NCBI GenBank assembly: GCA_964462325.1
Contig: CAYWYQ010000006.1
Coordinates: 1-31,238 of the forward strand
DNA: 31,238 bases
DNA from: CAYFMS01 sp964462325
GTDB lineage: Bacteria; Patescibacteriota; Patescibacteriia; UBA9934
Direction: 5' to 3'
The translations under genes and the position numbers were made by a program. The notes under the pieces are model-generated. The model had not been told where the DNA came from, did not search any database, and saw only the letters and a program-made list of their open reading frames with translations. Below, piece by piece: positions 1 to 5,983 of this stretch. Position 1 is the stretch's first letter. Each line of letters opens with the position of its first letter.

Positions 1-147
1 CGACCTTGCGATGCATGCTAAATGCTAAAGCGCTAAATGACAGAGTGCGCTAAACGCTAAATCGCTAATAGGCTAAAAGCTAAAGCGCTAATGGCTAGCT
101 TACTATTCGACTACCCCCTACCCCCTACCCCCTACTCCCTACTCACT
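1..147. repeat. composite GCTAA / CCCTAC intergenic repeat, copy 1
   Basis: No gene is visible here. About ten GCTAA words spaced roughly 7-10 nt apart (14-100) are followed by a core GCTAGCTTACTATTCGACTA (94-113), and then by an array of CCCTAC-type hexamers (110-147). The same three-part order recurs at 8841-8986 and 10841-10920, so this is a dispersed family rather than chance low complexity. It lies just beyond the 3' end of the first gene. Its function is unknown. Confidence 0.7.
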
Positions 148-519
148 CTATGCAATAAAGCCAAAATAGCTGAATACTAATCCAATGATTACCACAAAAT
201 ACCCAATACTGGTTTGATACTTTAGTAATGGTTTAAATATATTAATGGTCTTTGGGAATGCAATGTAAGCGACTCCTTTTATTAACGCAAGCCAACCTAC
301 GAGCGTCACAAGCACCGTCCACCCCTCATCCCACACATTATGCTGTGAAATGATGATCATCCCCATAATAATACCCATAGCGCCACCAATCATTCCAATC
401 ACAGACCCCTGTAATTCATCTACCATTTTTGTAAAATTCGTTTTTGAAACCAAAATACCTATTCCGGCAGACAAATACATGATCCCCATAATTTGCGCCA
501 CAATAATTGCAAAATCCAT
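148..519 (-). CDS. small four-helix integral membrane protein, unknown function
   Basis: A 123-residue protein that is almost entirely hydrophobic. Four membrane segments can be seen at roughly residues 5-25, 38-58, 67-88 and 102-122. Only short polar links separate them, such as SKTNFTKMVDELQG between the first and second. The helices are rich in Gly, Met and Ile. I do not recognise a named family; small four-helix membrane proteins of this size are common in Patescibacteria. The start at 519 is preceded by an extended -10 box (548-556) that leaves a leader of about 22 nt without a clear Shine-Dalgarno. It is transcribed divergently from the gene at 622. No terminator is visible downstream, only the composite repeat. 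Confidence 0.7.
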   Translation of the reverse strand: MDFAIIVAQIMGIMYLSAGIGILVSKTNFTKMVDELQGSVIGMIGGAMGIIMGMIIISQHNVWDEGWTVLVTLVGWLALIKGVAYIAFPKTINIFKPLLKYQTSIGYFVVIIGLVFSYFGFIA

Positions 520-547
520 ATAGAAAAAATTACGTATTAATACTTAA

Positions 548-556
548 AGTATAGCA
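548..556 (-). promoter_or_regulatory. extended -10 promoter for the membrane protein gene
   Basis: On the minus strand the sequence reads TGCTATACT, a TGn-extended -10 box. The predicted start is near 541, about 22 nt before the ATG at 519. No good -35 is visible. It is back to back with the + strand promoter at 565-592, so the two may compete. Confidence 0.55.
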
Positions 557-564
557 TGTCTACA

Positions 565-592
565 TTGACTTTTTGTTATTTCTTGCTATATT
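565..592 (+). promoter_or_regulatory. sigma-70-type promoter for the 622 gene
   Basis: TTGACT (565-570), a 16-nt spacer and TATATT (587-592), with a TG one base upstream of the -10 (584-585). Transcription would start near 599 and give a leader of about 22 nt that carries an AGGAGG Shine-Dalgarno (612-617). This is one of the two most consensus-like promoters in the window. Confidence 0.7.
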
Positions 593-621
593 GATCACTC
601 TCTCGGACAGTAGGAGGAAAT

Positions 622-915
622 ATGGACGAGGCAATAGAGAGCTTGAAAGAAGAACTCCTCGAAGTTCTCGAAATGAAACTGATCGCTATGATCGCGATGC
701 AGACACCGGTCTACAAGGAGAAGCCTGTACGATTGGACCCCAAAAGACGTCTCTCATTCAGTATGCTCCTAGAAGTACATCGATGTGCACTCCGTCATGC
801 TGTGCTGAATGATGAATACAATAGGGCCGAACAATTGTACCTATTATTGATGCAGAGCTTTTGGAGTTCACCAAGCAACAATGCATCGAGCTTGATTCCG
901 TCAGGCAGTGGCTGA
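622..915 (+). CDS. hypothetical alpha-helical protein, probably frameshifted near its C-terminus
   Basis: A 97-residue reading frame with a strong promoter and an AGGAGG site 4 nt before the ATG, which settles the start. The first 75 or so residues are charged and helix-like, rich in Glu, Leu, Met and Arg. The last 20 residues (from about SFWSSPSNN) become Ser/Pro/Gly-rich and look like out-of-frame sequence. The -1 frame, open from 825 to the TAG at 966-968, instead gives a helical continuation containing ELLEFTKQQCIELDSV. It stops 15 nt before a terminator at 984. The intact product is therefore probably about 115 residues ending at 968. A sequencing indel, a genuine mutation or recoding are all possible; no classic slippery heptamer is visible. 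The family is not recognised. Confidence 0.65.
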   Translation: MDEAIESLKEELLEVLEMKLIAMIAMQTPVYKEKPVRLDPKRRLSFSMLLEVHRCALRHAVLNDEYNRAEQLYLLLMQSFWSSPSNNASSLIPSGSG

Positions 916-983
916 CCTATGTCACAATGACGGCGAATACACTGAACAGTATATTGCAGAATGAATAGCCTCCTGTACGAAAT

Positions 984-1010
984 AATCCCCTACACGAGGG
1001 GATTCTTTTT
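984..1010 (+). terminator. rho-independent terminator of the 622 gene
   Basis: Perfect 7-bp stem AATCCCC/GGGGATT (984-990 with 998-1004) and a 7-nt loop, followed by C and five T. It sits 15 nt after the -1-frame stop at 968. Confidence 0.85.
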
Positions 1011-1047
1011 ATCTTATATATTTCTACAAAAAACGACGATCAATACA

Positions 1048-1413
1048 TTATCGCGTGGCCAGATATAATAGATCAATAAAAACTTTCACGGCGTTTTTAT
1101 ACGATTGTTGTTTCTCCTCCAGAGCTTCATTGAAAGCAGAATCGCTTTCTCCTTCAGCACGCTCAACTCCGATATTTTTATTAATCCAGTCTCCCGATAT
1201 ACTTAATAATTCGTCTGCATTAAATTTCCTTGTTGATATATTTGGGAAAATGGCCACATATATTTCTCTCGAATCCTCTTCAGTATTCAATATTTCTGCC
1301 ATCACTTTTATTGCCCTTCTGCGATCATCCTGCCCCATCTTCTCTTCTACATTTTTCACAAAATCACCACGAGGATCAAGATATTCAAATCTTCTTTCTT
1401 TTGAGATCACCAT
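1048..1413 (-). CDS. hypothetical acidic soluble protein
   Basis: A 121-residue protein with no signal peptide or membrane segment. It is rich in Glu, Asp, Lys and Arg and is predicted mostly helical, for example EEKMGQDDRRRAIKVMAEIL and the C-terminal NAVKVFIDLLYLATR. I recognise no family or motif. A reading frame on the opposite strand covers the same bases, but its Ser/Phe-rich composition marks it as a shadow. The minus-strand frame also has an extended -10 box upstream (1443-1451). No Shine-Dalgarno precedes the ATG. It is monocistronic as far as can be seen. Confidence 0.65.
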   Translation of the reverse strand: MVISKERRFEYLDPRGDFVKNVEEKMGQDDRRRAIKVMAEILNTEEDSREIYVAIFPNISTRKFNADELLSISGDWINKNIGVERAEGESDSAFNEALEEKQQSYKNAVKVFIDLLYLATR

Positions 1414-1442
1414 ATATTATTTAATAACTATTATTCAATGAA

Positions 1443-1451
1443 ATTTTAACA
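1443..1451 (-). promoter_or_regulatory. extended -10 box for the 1048-1413 gene
   Basis: The minus strand reads TGTTAAAAT, a TGn-extended -10 match. The predicted start is near 1436, giving a 23-nt leader before the ATG at 1413. No convincing -35 is present. Confidence 0.45.
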
Positions 1452-1481
1452 CAAAAGATGAATAGTATGCACGGATTCACT

Positions 1482-1874
1482 TTAAGAATTCAATATAAGG
1501 ATGGAGAACTGTAAAACGGTAGCAAAGCTTACCCAGAGCAAGTAAGGGATTTGTGACAAAGCAACCCATTTATACTTCTTCCAAATAACAACCATCCCCC
1601 AAATAAGCGTTCCAAGTACCAAGAGAATATCGATACTTCCAAGGAGTAAACTTCCATATTCAAATTGAATAGGTGTAAAGGCGAAATTAAAAAAGAGATT
1701 TAGAATAAATGGCGTTGCGATCGAGCTATTTAATTCCCCCTTTCCCCACTTATAGAAAATATAACCAAAACCGATAGCGATACCTATGTATAAAACAGTC
1801 CAAACGGGACCAAATACCCAAGCCGGTGGCGCAAATGCCGGTTTTATATATTCCGTATATTCAATGTATTCCAT
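1482..1874 (-). CDS. TspO/MBR-family membrane protein, short four-helix form
   Basis: A 130-residue membrane protein of the TspO/MBR (tryptophan-rich sensory protein, translocator protein) family, whose known members bind porphyrins and other hydrophobic ligands. Recognisable marks are KPAFAPPAWVFGPVWTVLY (residues 11-29), the Asn/Phe-rich helix at 58-72, and the C-terminal SQIPYLLWVSFATVLQFSI (107-125), which aligns with the last helix of bacterial TspO. Family members usually have about 150-160 residues and five helices. This one starts right at the PP motif and lacks the first helix. No in-frame upstream start extends it: the gene begins only 14 nt after the nominal end of the LysM gene. 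An isolated gene gives no pathway context. Confidence 0.8.
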   Translation of the reverse strand: MEYIEYTEYIKPAFAPPAWVFGPVWTVLYIGIAIGFGYIFYKWGKGELNSSIATPFILNLFFNFAFTPIQFEYGSLLLGSIDILLVLGTLIWGMVVIWKKYKWVALSQIPYLLWVSFATVLQFSILILNS

Positions 1875-1887
1875 GTGAAATATTTAT

Positions 1888-3402
1888 CTAAAGACAGAAA
1901 TATTTGACTCTGCTTCTGAATGCGGTGCACACANNNNNNNNNNCGATGTTATTCTGTGTCACATGATATCCAGTTCCCCCAAACTGACTTTTCTCAAAAT
2001 ATGGATCTTCTGAAATTTCAAGTAAATACTTCTCTTCTATAAGTACATTGAGATCTGTCATATGCGTGCACCATGTTGAATCATCAAGTACATTGAGATC
2101 TGTCATATGCGTGCGCCATGTTGAATCATCGCATATCGCATTTACTGCCGCTGAGCAAGATTCGGCAATAGGAATATCAAGTGTCCCTATACTCCCTTTA
2201 TTGTCAACTGCATATACCGTAATGGCTGAAAGAATACCCTCCATATCTGCAATTCTCTGCGCATCTCTCTGCGCCGGAAGTGACACAATATCATTTTGAG
2301 AAATTTCTACATCCGTCCAAGAACCATCTTCATTTTCTATCGAATACTTCAAACCACCTTGCTCTACCGTCAAAAAGTCTATGTACTTGTAAAATTCCTG
2401 CGGCTCATGATTCACAACAATTGCCCATTTATTATCTTTTTTCACTCTATAAGCGAAACTCGCATCGTCAATCCATACCATTGAATCTACATAGTCGTAA
2501 TATTCACCATTTCCAAGATCAGACATCACCATAAACTGATCTGACCCTGTCCCGATATAATCGCGATTCTGATTTACACGCACAATATAATTATTGTCTT
2601 TATGGCTCATGACAGGATCCGAGATATCATTTCCACAATCTATGATTTGATTTTCCCGCTCATCCATCACGAAGTAACAGGTATTGTGTGATTTACGACC
2701 GACAAATGAAACATGTTTTCCGCTTTCACTAAATCGAGTGTGTGAAATAGCCCTATATGCATCACCATACCTTATCCCGTTTAACATAAGTGCATCACTT
2801 TCCGGTCCAATATAGTCATTCTCTCCGAGCTCAGGATATGTGCCTCGTATTGATGTTCCATAGAAATGAAGTAGCACTAATTGATCATCATTATACGGAC
2901 CAATAGTGATATTTCGAGCAAAATACCCATTTGATGATACGTAGATATTCTCGAACATGTCCCGTACCGTCATACCAATGACATCACCTGATTCAAGAGG
3001 AGAATTAAGATCTATAAAACGGTTTGGTTTTCCATTATTGAAAGCTGCATTATCTTTTGGTCCATCATACAGGTCTGTCCATCGATACCCGCTGCCGAGA
3101 AATCTGTCTGCTATCCCCCAAAGGGTGTCTCCATTCTTTACATCGTAACAAACATGATTCGTCGCTTGACCATGATTGCCAAAACAGTTGTAAAGCTCTG
3201 AAATGGCATCCTCTGTCTTAGAATGAATAATTTTACTCAATAATGAATCATCACCTTGATTCTGTACCTCTCGACTTGAACTACTCAGCATACTATTTTC
3301 TCGCATACTGCCTGTCATGACATTCGTCGCAACAATAATAACAGGTATTGCTACAATGACCACAATGACAGTAGTAATATTTGACAACCTCCATTTATTC
3401 AT
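1888..3402 (-). CDS. LysM-domain surface protein with propeller-like middle and pseudopilin-like end (C-terminus lost in assembly gap)
   Basis: An N-terminal signal anchor (residues 9-29) is followed by a LysM domain at about 84-145 (GDTLWGIADRFLGSGYRW, then NSPLESGDVI), which would bind peptidoglycan-type glycans outside the membrane. Residues 200-370 have short beta repeats of the kind VSFVGRKSHNTCYFV and KWAIVVNHEPQEFYKY, suggesting a propeller-like domain. From about 378 the sequence RDAQRIADMEGILSAITVY and later DPYFEKSQFGGTGYHVTQ resembles the globular part of type IV pilin/GspG-like pseudopilins, without the prepilin helix. A 45-bp in-frame duplication lies inside this part. Ten Ns at 1934-1943 interrupt the gene, so everything after about residue 486, including the stop at 1888, is unreliable. 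The start at 3402 sits 2 nt after the predicted transcription start. Confidence 0.75.
   Translation of the reverse strand: MNKWRLSNITTVIVVIVAIPVIIVATNVMTGSMRENSMLSSSSREVQNQGDDSLLSKIIHSKTEDAISELYNCFGNHGQATNHVCYDVKNGDTLWGIADRFLGSGYRWTDLYDGPKDNAAFNNGKPNRFIDLNSPLESGDVIGMTVRDMFENIYVSSNGYFARNITIGPYNDDQLVLLHFYGTSIRGTYPELGENDYIGPESDALMLNGIRYGDAYRAISHTRFSESGKHVSFVGRKSHNTCYFVMDERENQIIDCGNDISDPVMSHKDNNYIVRVNQNRDYIGTGSDQFMVMSDLGNGEYYDYVDSMVWIDDASFAYRVKKDNKWAIVVNHEPQEFYKYIDFLTVEQGGLKYSIENEDGSWTDVEISQNDIVSLPAQRDAQRIADMEGILSAITVYAVDNKGSIGTLDIPIAESCSAAVNAICDDSTWRTHMTDLNVLDDSTWCTHMTDLNVLIEEKYLLEISEDPYFEKSQFGGTGYHVTQNNIXXXXVCTAFRSRVKYFCL
1934..1943. other. assembly gap (10 N)
   Basis: Ten undetermined bases interrupt the 3' part of the LysM gene. 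The true gap size and reading frame across it are unknown, so the tail encoded at 1888-1933 may belong to another gene or frame. Confidence 0.95.
2041..2130. repeat. 45-bp in-frame tandem duplication in the LysM gene
   Basis: Copies at 2041-2085 and 2086-2130 differ at only two positions. They duplicate the 15-residue segment DDSTWRTHMTDLNVL inside the pseudopilin-like domain (Arg to Cys between copies). Confidence 0.85.
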
Positions 3403-3410
3403 ATGTTTCG

Positions 3411-3419
3411 ATTATACCA
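3411..3419 (-). promoter_or_regulatory. extended -10 promoter of the LysM gene, near-leaderless
   Basis: The minus strand reads TGGTATAAT, a perfect extended -10. The predicted start near 3404 is only 2 nt before the ATG at 3402, and no Shine-Dalgarno could fit. Confidence 0.65.
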
Positions 3420-3553
3420 TGCATGATTTTACAAACATCAATGTTCAGAATGACTGACATACGTCGCCATGACCGCCCATGAACTGCAGCAGGCCTAAAA
3501 TCGGGCGTCATTACTCACACCCGCCATGAAAGGCAGGAGTTTTCATTTCAAAA

Positions 3554-3781
3554 TCATTTCCTCCAAATCATTTTCATATATTTTTTCCCGCCTTTAAGCT
3601 CTGCAATCATTTGCTTCAAGCGTTTTTGTTTTGTTTCTTCACGCTTCGCCTGATTAATCCAACCAATATAATCATTTTGTTGATATGGCGGGCGCTCTTT
3701 GTATGCAAACCATAAATCAGAAGATTCAAGCGCCTCTTTAACGAATCGAGGCATACGATGTCTTTGCCTTCGTAGTGTCAT
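3554..3781 (-). CDS. short YdeI/OmpD-associated (OmdA-type) protein
   Basis: A 75-residue basic protein matching the C-terminal part of the YdeI/OmpD-associated, 'bacteriocin-protection' family. Marks are MPRFVKEAL near residue 9, then PPYQQNDYIGWINQAKREET and KRLKQMIAELKGGKKYM. Full-length family members are usually two to three times longer, with an upstream domain absent here. The first ten residues (MTLRRQRHRM) are Arg-rich, and Met10 is an alternative start. An extended -10 box (3793-3801) puts the transcript start about 5 nt before the ATG. The biochemical role of the family is not settled; links to envelope stress and peptide resistance come from enterobacterial members and may not apply here. 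Confidence 0.7.
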   Translation of the reverse strand: MTLRRQRHRMPRFVKEALESSDLWFAYKERPPYQQNDYIGWINQAKREETKQKRLKQMIAELKGGKKYMKMIWRK

Positions 3782-3792
3782 ATTTCACAAAT

Positions 3793-3801
3793 ATTTTATC
3801 A
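3793..3801 (-). promoter_or_regulatory. extended -10 box of the OmdA-type gene, near-leaderless
   Basis: The minus strand reads TGATAAAAT. The predicted start is near 3786, leaving about 5 nt before the ATG at 3781. Confidence 0.5.
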
Positions 3802-3915
3802 CAAATGTCCATATCGGATATGCAATTGTTGAATGAAATTGCGCTAGATTCCTTTCGCTCAAGCAATTCCGAGTATGTCTTCAACACAGGCGAAGTTGGG
3901 TGGCGGGGACTCGCC

Positions 3916-4188
3916 CTACAAACTCCTGTATTTGTAATGTTTTAAAGTTTCATGCAGTTGAATTTTTAATTGAACCCGACCGTTCCCTCCTTTTAAAAAT
4001 CTCTCTCGTCTTTTGGCTTCAGTCGAAGTCTTATACGCTTCGTAGTATATGAGTATAAGAGGAAGTCTGTGTTTTGTAGCTGGGACATGACCATGATTAT
4101 GCCTTTCGTGACGCTTCTCCAAGTTAGTAGTGTAGCCTATATATAGTTTTCGGTCTTTAAGACTAATTAAGACGTAAACGAAATACAT
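3916..4188 (-). CDS. GIY-YIG nuclease-superfamily protein (YhbQ/UvrC-like single domain)
   Basis: A 90-residue single-domain protein. The GIY-YIG core is visible as MYFVYVLISLKDRKLYIGYT (residues 1-20), with the conserved Arg at 26 and the downstream acidic/basic stretch TSTEAKRRERFLK (54-66), typical of small stand-alone members. The family cuts DNA or processes DNA ends in characterised cases; the substrate here is unknown. Such short copies are abundant in Patescibacteria and may be mobile or repair-associated. The gene lies just beyond the tRNA-Asp terminator, so it needs its own promoter, but none with a good consensus is evident (only CATAAT near 4196). Confidence 0.85.
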   Translation of the reverse strand: MYFVYVLISLKDRKLYIGYTTNLEKRHERHNHGHVPATKHRLPLILIYYEAYKTSTEAKRRERFLKGGNGRVQLKIQLHETLKHYKYRSL

Positions 4189-4205
4189 ATTAATATTATG
4201 ATATC

Positions 4206-4231
4206 AAAAAAGACCCGATTGGGTCTTTTTT
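4206..4231 (-). terminator. terminator of the tRNA-Asp transcript (symmetrical)
   Basis: An 11-bp perfect inverted repeat (AAAAAAGACCC/GGGTCTTTTTT) around a 4-nt GATT loop. A T-tract follows on either strand, but the minus-strand tRNA transcript is the only evident user. Confidence 0.85.
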
Positions 4232-4238
4232 GTACCAC

Positions 4239-4355
4239 CGAGATGATCTCGAGTGTCCAGCTAAGCTGGACAACCTCGCTTCGCTTTATCGAAAGTTTGT
4301 CTCGAATGGAAGCTCAGCTTCCATTGCACCAAGGACAAACCGAGCTCAGCTCGGT
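4239..4355 (-). repeat. four palindromes in the tRNA-Asp 3' trailer
   Basis: Between the tRNA 3' end and its terminator lie perfect palindromes at 4239-4251 (5-bp arms, 3-nt centre), 4255-4271 (8-bp arms, 1-nt centre), 4305-4325 (10-bp arms, 1-nt centre) and 4339-4355 (8-bp arms, 1-nt centre). The last three share the centre AGCTNAGCT but have different outer arms. In RNA each could form a small hairpin. Their purpose is unknown. Confidence 0.75.
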
Positions 4356-4431
4356 GGCGGGCCGGACGAGACTCGAACTCGCAACTTCCGCCGTGACAGG
4401 GCGGTGCTCTAACCAATTGAACTACCGGCCC
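4355..4431 (-). tRNA. tRNA-Asp (anticodon GTC), CCA encoded
   Basis: The minus strand folds as a cloverleaf. The acceptor is GGGCCGG/CCGGCCC (4425-4431 with 4359-4365), the D arm GTTC/GAGC, and the anticodon stem CCGCC/GGCGG with loop CTGTCAC, giving anticodon GTC at 4395-4397. The T arm is GCGAG/CTCGT-type around TTCGAGT. The discriminator is G (4358) and the 3' CCA is encoded (4355-4357). The gene stands alone between the hydrolase and GIY-YIG genes, with its own promoter and terminator. Confidence 0.95.
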
Positions 4432-4605
4432 ACGTAGTTCGTCGGCTAAATTTGCGATCTATCAATTCAGAGCGTCACTCCTTGATCACCGTACCTTCCA
4501 GTACGCTTTCACATCGTCGTTTGCTCTTCAATGATATCTCATCAAATTTTTCTCAACTCACTTATTTCGAATCGTGTGGTGTTCAATCTATTTGATTGTG
4601 GCACT

Positions 4606-4634
4606 ATATTAACAGAAGAAAATATTTTTGACAA
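4606..4634 (-). promoter_or_regulatory. strong sigma-70-type promoter reading toward tRNA-Asp
   Basis: On the minus strand: TTGTCA (4629-4634), exactly 17 nt, then TAATAT (4606-4611), with TG one base upstream of the -10. Transcription would begin near 4599, leaving about 168 nt before the tRNA. That leader has no gene and contains a CGTAC/GTACG hairpin; it is either a processed 5' leader or a small RNA. Confidence 0.7.
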
Positions 4635-4642
4635 GACCTGCA

Positions 4643-5467
4643 TTAATCAAACAACCCCCTTACATAATCCTGTATTATCTTTGCAACTTCCGCATTATTG
4701 GTGTGCCCCGGAGGGCCATGCCCTATTCCCTGCACGATATGAACCTCTCCATATATCCCCTTGGCATTCAAGCGATCAATAAATGTCCGAGGCTCTGAAA
4801 TATCTAGCTCGGGATCATCTGCACCAAAGAGGAACATCGCCGGAGGTTCTCCTTTGCTAATCTTATTAATGGAAGCTCTCAAATTATTACTGCTCTGCCC
4901 GATAAATGAAATGACATGCATATCATTCGTTTTTTCCGAACAATCACTGAGCCAATTCTTGCCTTGATCATAGACAATGGCACCGCTATTTCCACCGAAT
5001 GAAAATCCATGAACAATCACTCGTGAAGAATCCCCTCCATACTCCCCCGCTTCTGAAATGAATGACGCCATTCCGCAAGCCATTTCATTCACATTTATTC
5101 TTACATCATTATTTGAACCATATTCGAGCACAACCGTTACAAATCCTAGATCAGTATATATGTCCGTCATAGGGGTCACATTGTCTTTACTTCCCTTTCC
5201 TGCTCCACCTCCATGAATCAAAAACACAATTGGAGCATCTTCAATAGACGTACGATAATACACGTCATAATTGTTTCGCGTATGAGTACCATAAGAAATA
5301 TTTGTTTTTACCTGCACAGGACTCACAAGTCCTGATTTCGGCAAGGATCCATTATTGTTCACCAAACCTGCATCAATACCAATATCTACTAAAGGCATAT
5401 CTGTCAGTACAATCCATCCGATACCAATCGAGCTTAATAAGATAAATAAAATGATCATTTTTTTCAT
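4643..5467 (-). CDS. secreted alpha/beta-hydrolase (esterase/lipase-like)
   Basis: A 274-residue protein with an N-terminal hydrophobic segment (residues 3-21) acting as signal peptide or membrane anchor, so it should work outside the membrane. The hydrolase fold is shown by the oxyanion-hole motif HGGG (85-88), the nucleophile elbow GFSFG with Ser156, an acidic residue in FGADDPE (Asp217 or Asp218) and the catalytic His250 in GIGHGPPGH. The layout fits esterase/acyl-hydrolase relatives of dienelactone hydrolase or carboxylesterase type; the substrate cannot be told. Cys131 and Cys176 could form a disulfide. There is no Shine-Dalgarno; the extended -10 at 5485-5493 gives an approximately 11-nt leader. 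The gene is isolated. Confidence 0.8.
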   Translation of the reverse strand: MKKMIILFILLSSIGIGWIVLTDMPLVDIGIDAGLVNNNGSLPKSGLVSPVQVKTNISYGTHTRNNYDVYYRTSIEDAPIVFLIHGGGAGKGSKDNVTPMTDIYTDLGFVTVVLEYGSNNDVRINVNEMACGMASFISEAGEYGGDSSRVIVHGFSFGGNSGAIVYDQGKNWLSDCSEKTNDMHVISFIGQSSNNLRASINKISKGEPPAMFLFGADDPELDISEPRTFIDRLNAKGIYGEVHIVQGIGHGPPGHTNNAEVAKIIQDYVRGLFD

Positions 5468-5484
5468 ACATGTAATTCATCAAA

Positions 5485-5493
5485 ATCATAGCA
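5485..5493 (-). promoter_or_regulatory. extended -10 box of the hydrolase gene
   Basis: The minus strand reads TGCTATGAT. The predicted start is near 5478, 11 nt before the ATG at 5467. Confidence 0.5.
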
Positions 5494-5514
5494 TACTCTT
5501 CTTTCATTTTCATC

Positions 5515-5945
5515 ATGAGAGTGATACATGTCCGCCGTATGAATGCACTCGAAATAAAAGATTTACGAAACAATTATGGTGACACATAAGTTCTGAAAGG
5601 TATCTACCTCACCATTCCAAAAGGAGAATTCTTTGGACTCCTCGGACTTATTATTGCTCTTTAGGTAAAGAAGCTTGAACATCTCACCGTTTTGCAAACA
5701 CTTGTTATCGCTCTTCTTATTTATATTGGTGGCGTATTCAATAGTATTAATATATCGTCCTAACAATTACGATTTTTCACCCGAATCAACCGTTTTTCTA
5801 CATGGTAGACGGTTTGCGCTACTCTATGATTGATTACACGGAAAGCAATTTATTACTTGGTACAACGGGATTAGTACTCGTAGCTATTCTAATATTTATC
5901 TTTTTAACTCACTTATTCCGTATCAGGTGGAAAATGTGCATATAA
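5515..5945 (+). pseudogene. decayed ABC-2 transporter: ATPase start fused to permease end
   Basis: The + strand keeps the first 40 or so residues of an ABC ATPase (from ATG 5539: NALEIKDLRNNYGD, stop, VLKGIYLTIPKGEFFGLLG; an alternative in-frame ATG lies at 5515). In-frame stops fall at 5587 and 5662. The similarity ends just before the Walker A would begin. In the same frame permease-like sequence follows (TLVIALLIYIGGVFNSI). After a frameshift near 5765 the end of an ABC-2 permease can be read to the TAA at 5943 (HPNQPFFYMVDGLRYSMID, then a final hydrophobic helix). This indicates an ATPase-permease pair that lost its middle by deletion and then gathered stops. It is not expressed as protein in any evident way. 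Minus-strand frames over it are shadows. Confidence 0.75.
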
Positions 5946-5965
5946 AAAACCGCTTAAATAAGCGG
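5944..5965 (-). terminator. terminator of the zinc-finger gene
   Basis: A 7-bp stem CCGCTTA/TAAGCGG (5950-5956 with 5959-5965) with a 2-nt centre; on the minus strand it is followed by six T. It lies 18 nt beyond the stop at 5984. Confidence 0.75.
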
Positions 5966-5983
5966 GTAAGTTTCTGTTTTGCA

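Noticed and set aside
110..147. CCCTAC array as a telomere-like or linear chromosome end
   Set aside because: Similar arrays occur inside the window at 8850-8985 and 10891-10905, so it is a dispersed repeat and not an end structure.
573..812. Alternative + strand frame starting at 573
   Set aside because: It begins inside the promoter spacer of the 622 gene, lacks a Shine-Dalgarno and has a Arg/Ser-rich shadow composition.
1055..1441. + strand frame of 128 codons opposite the 1048-1413 gene
   Set aside because: It is Ser/Phe-rich with no promoter or Shine-Dalgarno; the minus-strand frame has normal charged composition and an upstream -10.
3474..3507. CGCCC/GGCG hairpin upstream of the LysM gene
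   Set aside because: Only a 5-bp stem with a 24-nt loop and no T-tract; too weak to call a terminator or element.
4198..4437. + strand reading frames over the tRNA-Asp region
   Set aside because: They run across the terminator, the palindromes and the tRNA on the opposite strand.
5373..5766. Minus-strand reading frames between the hydrolase and zinc-finger genes
   Set aside because: They read the opposite strand of the ABC transporter remains or the hydrolase promoter, and their sequences resemble no protein.
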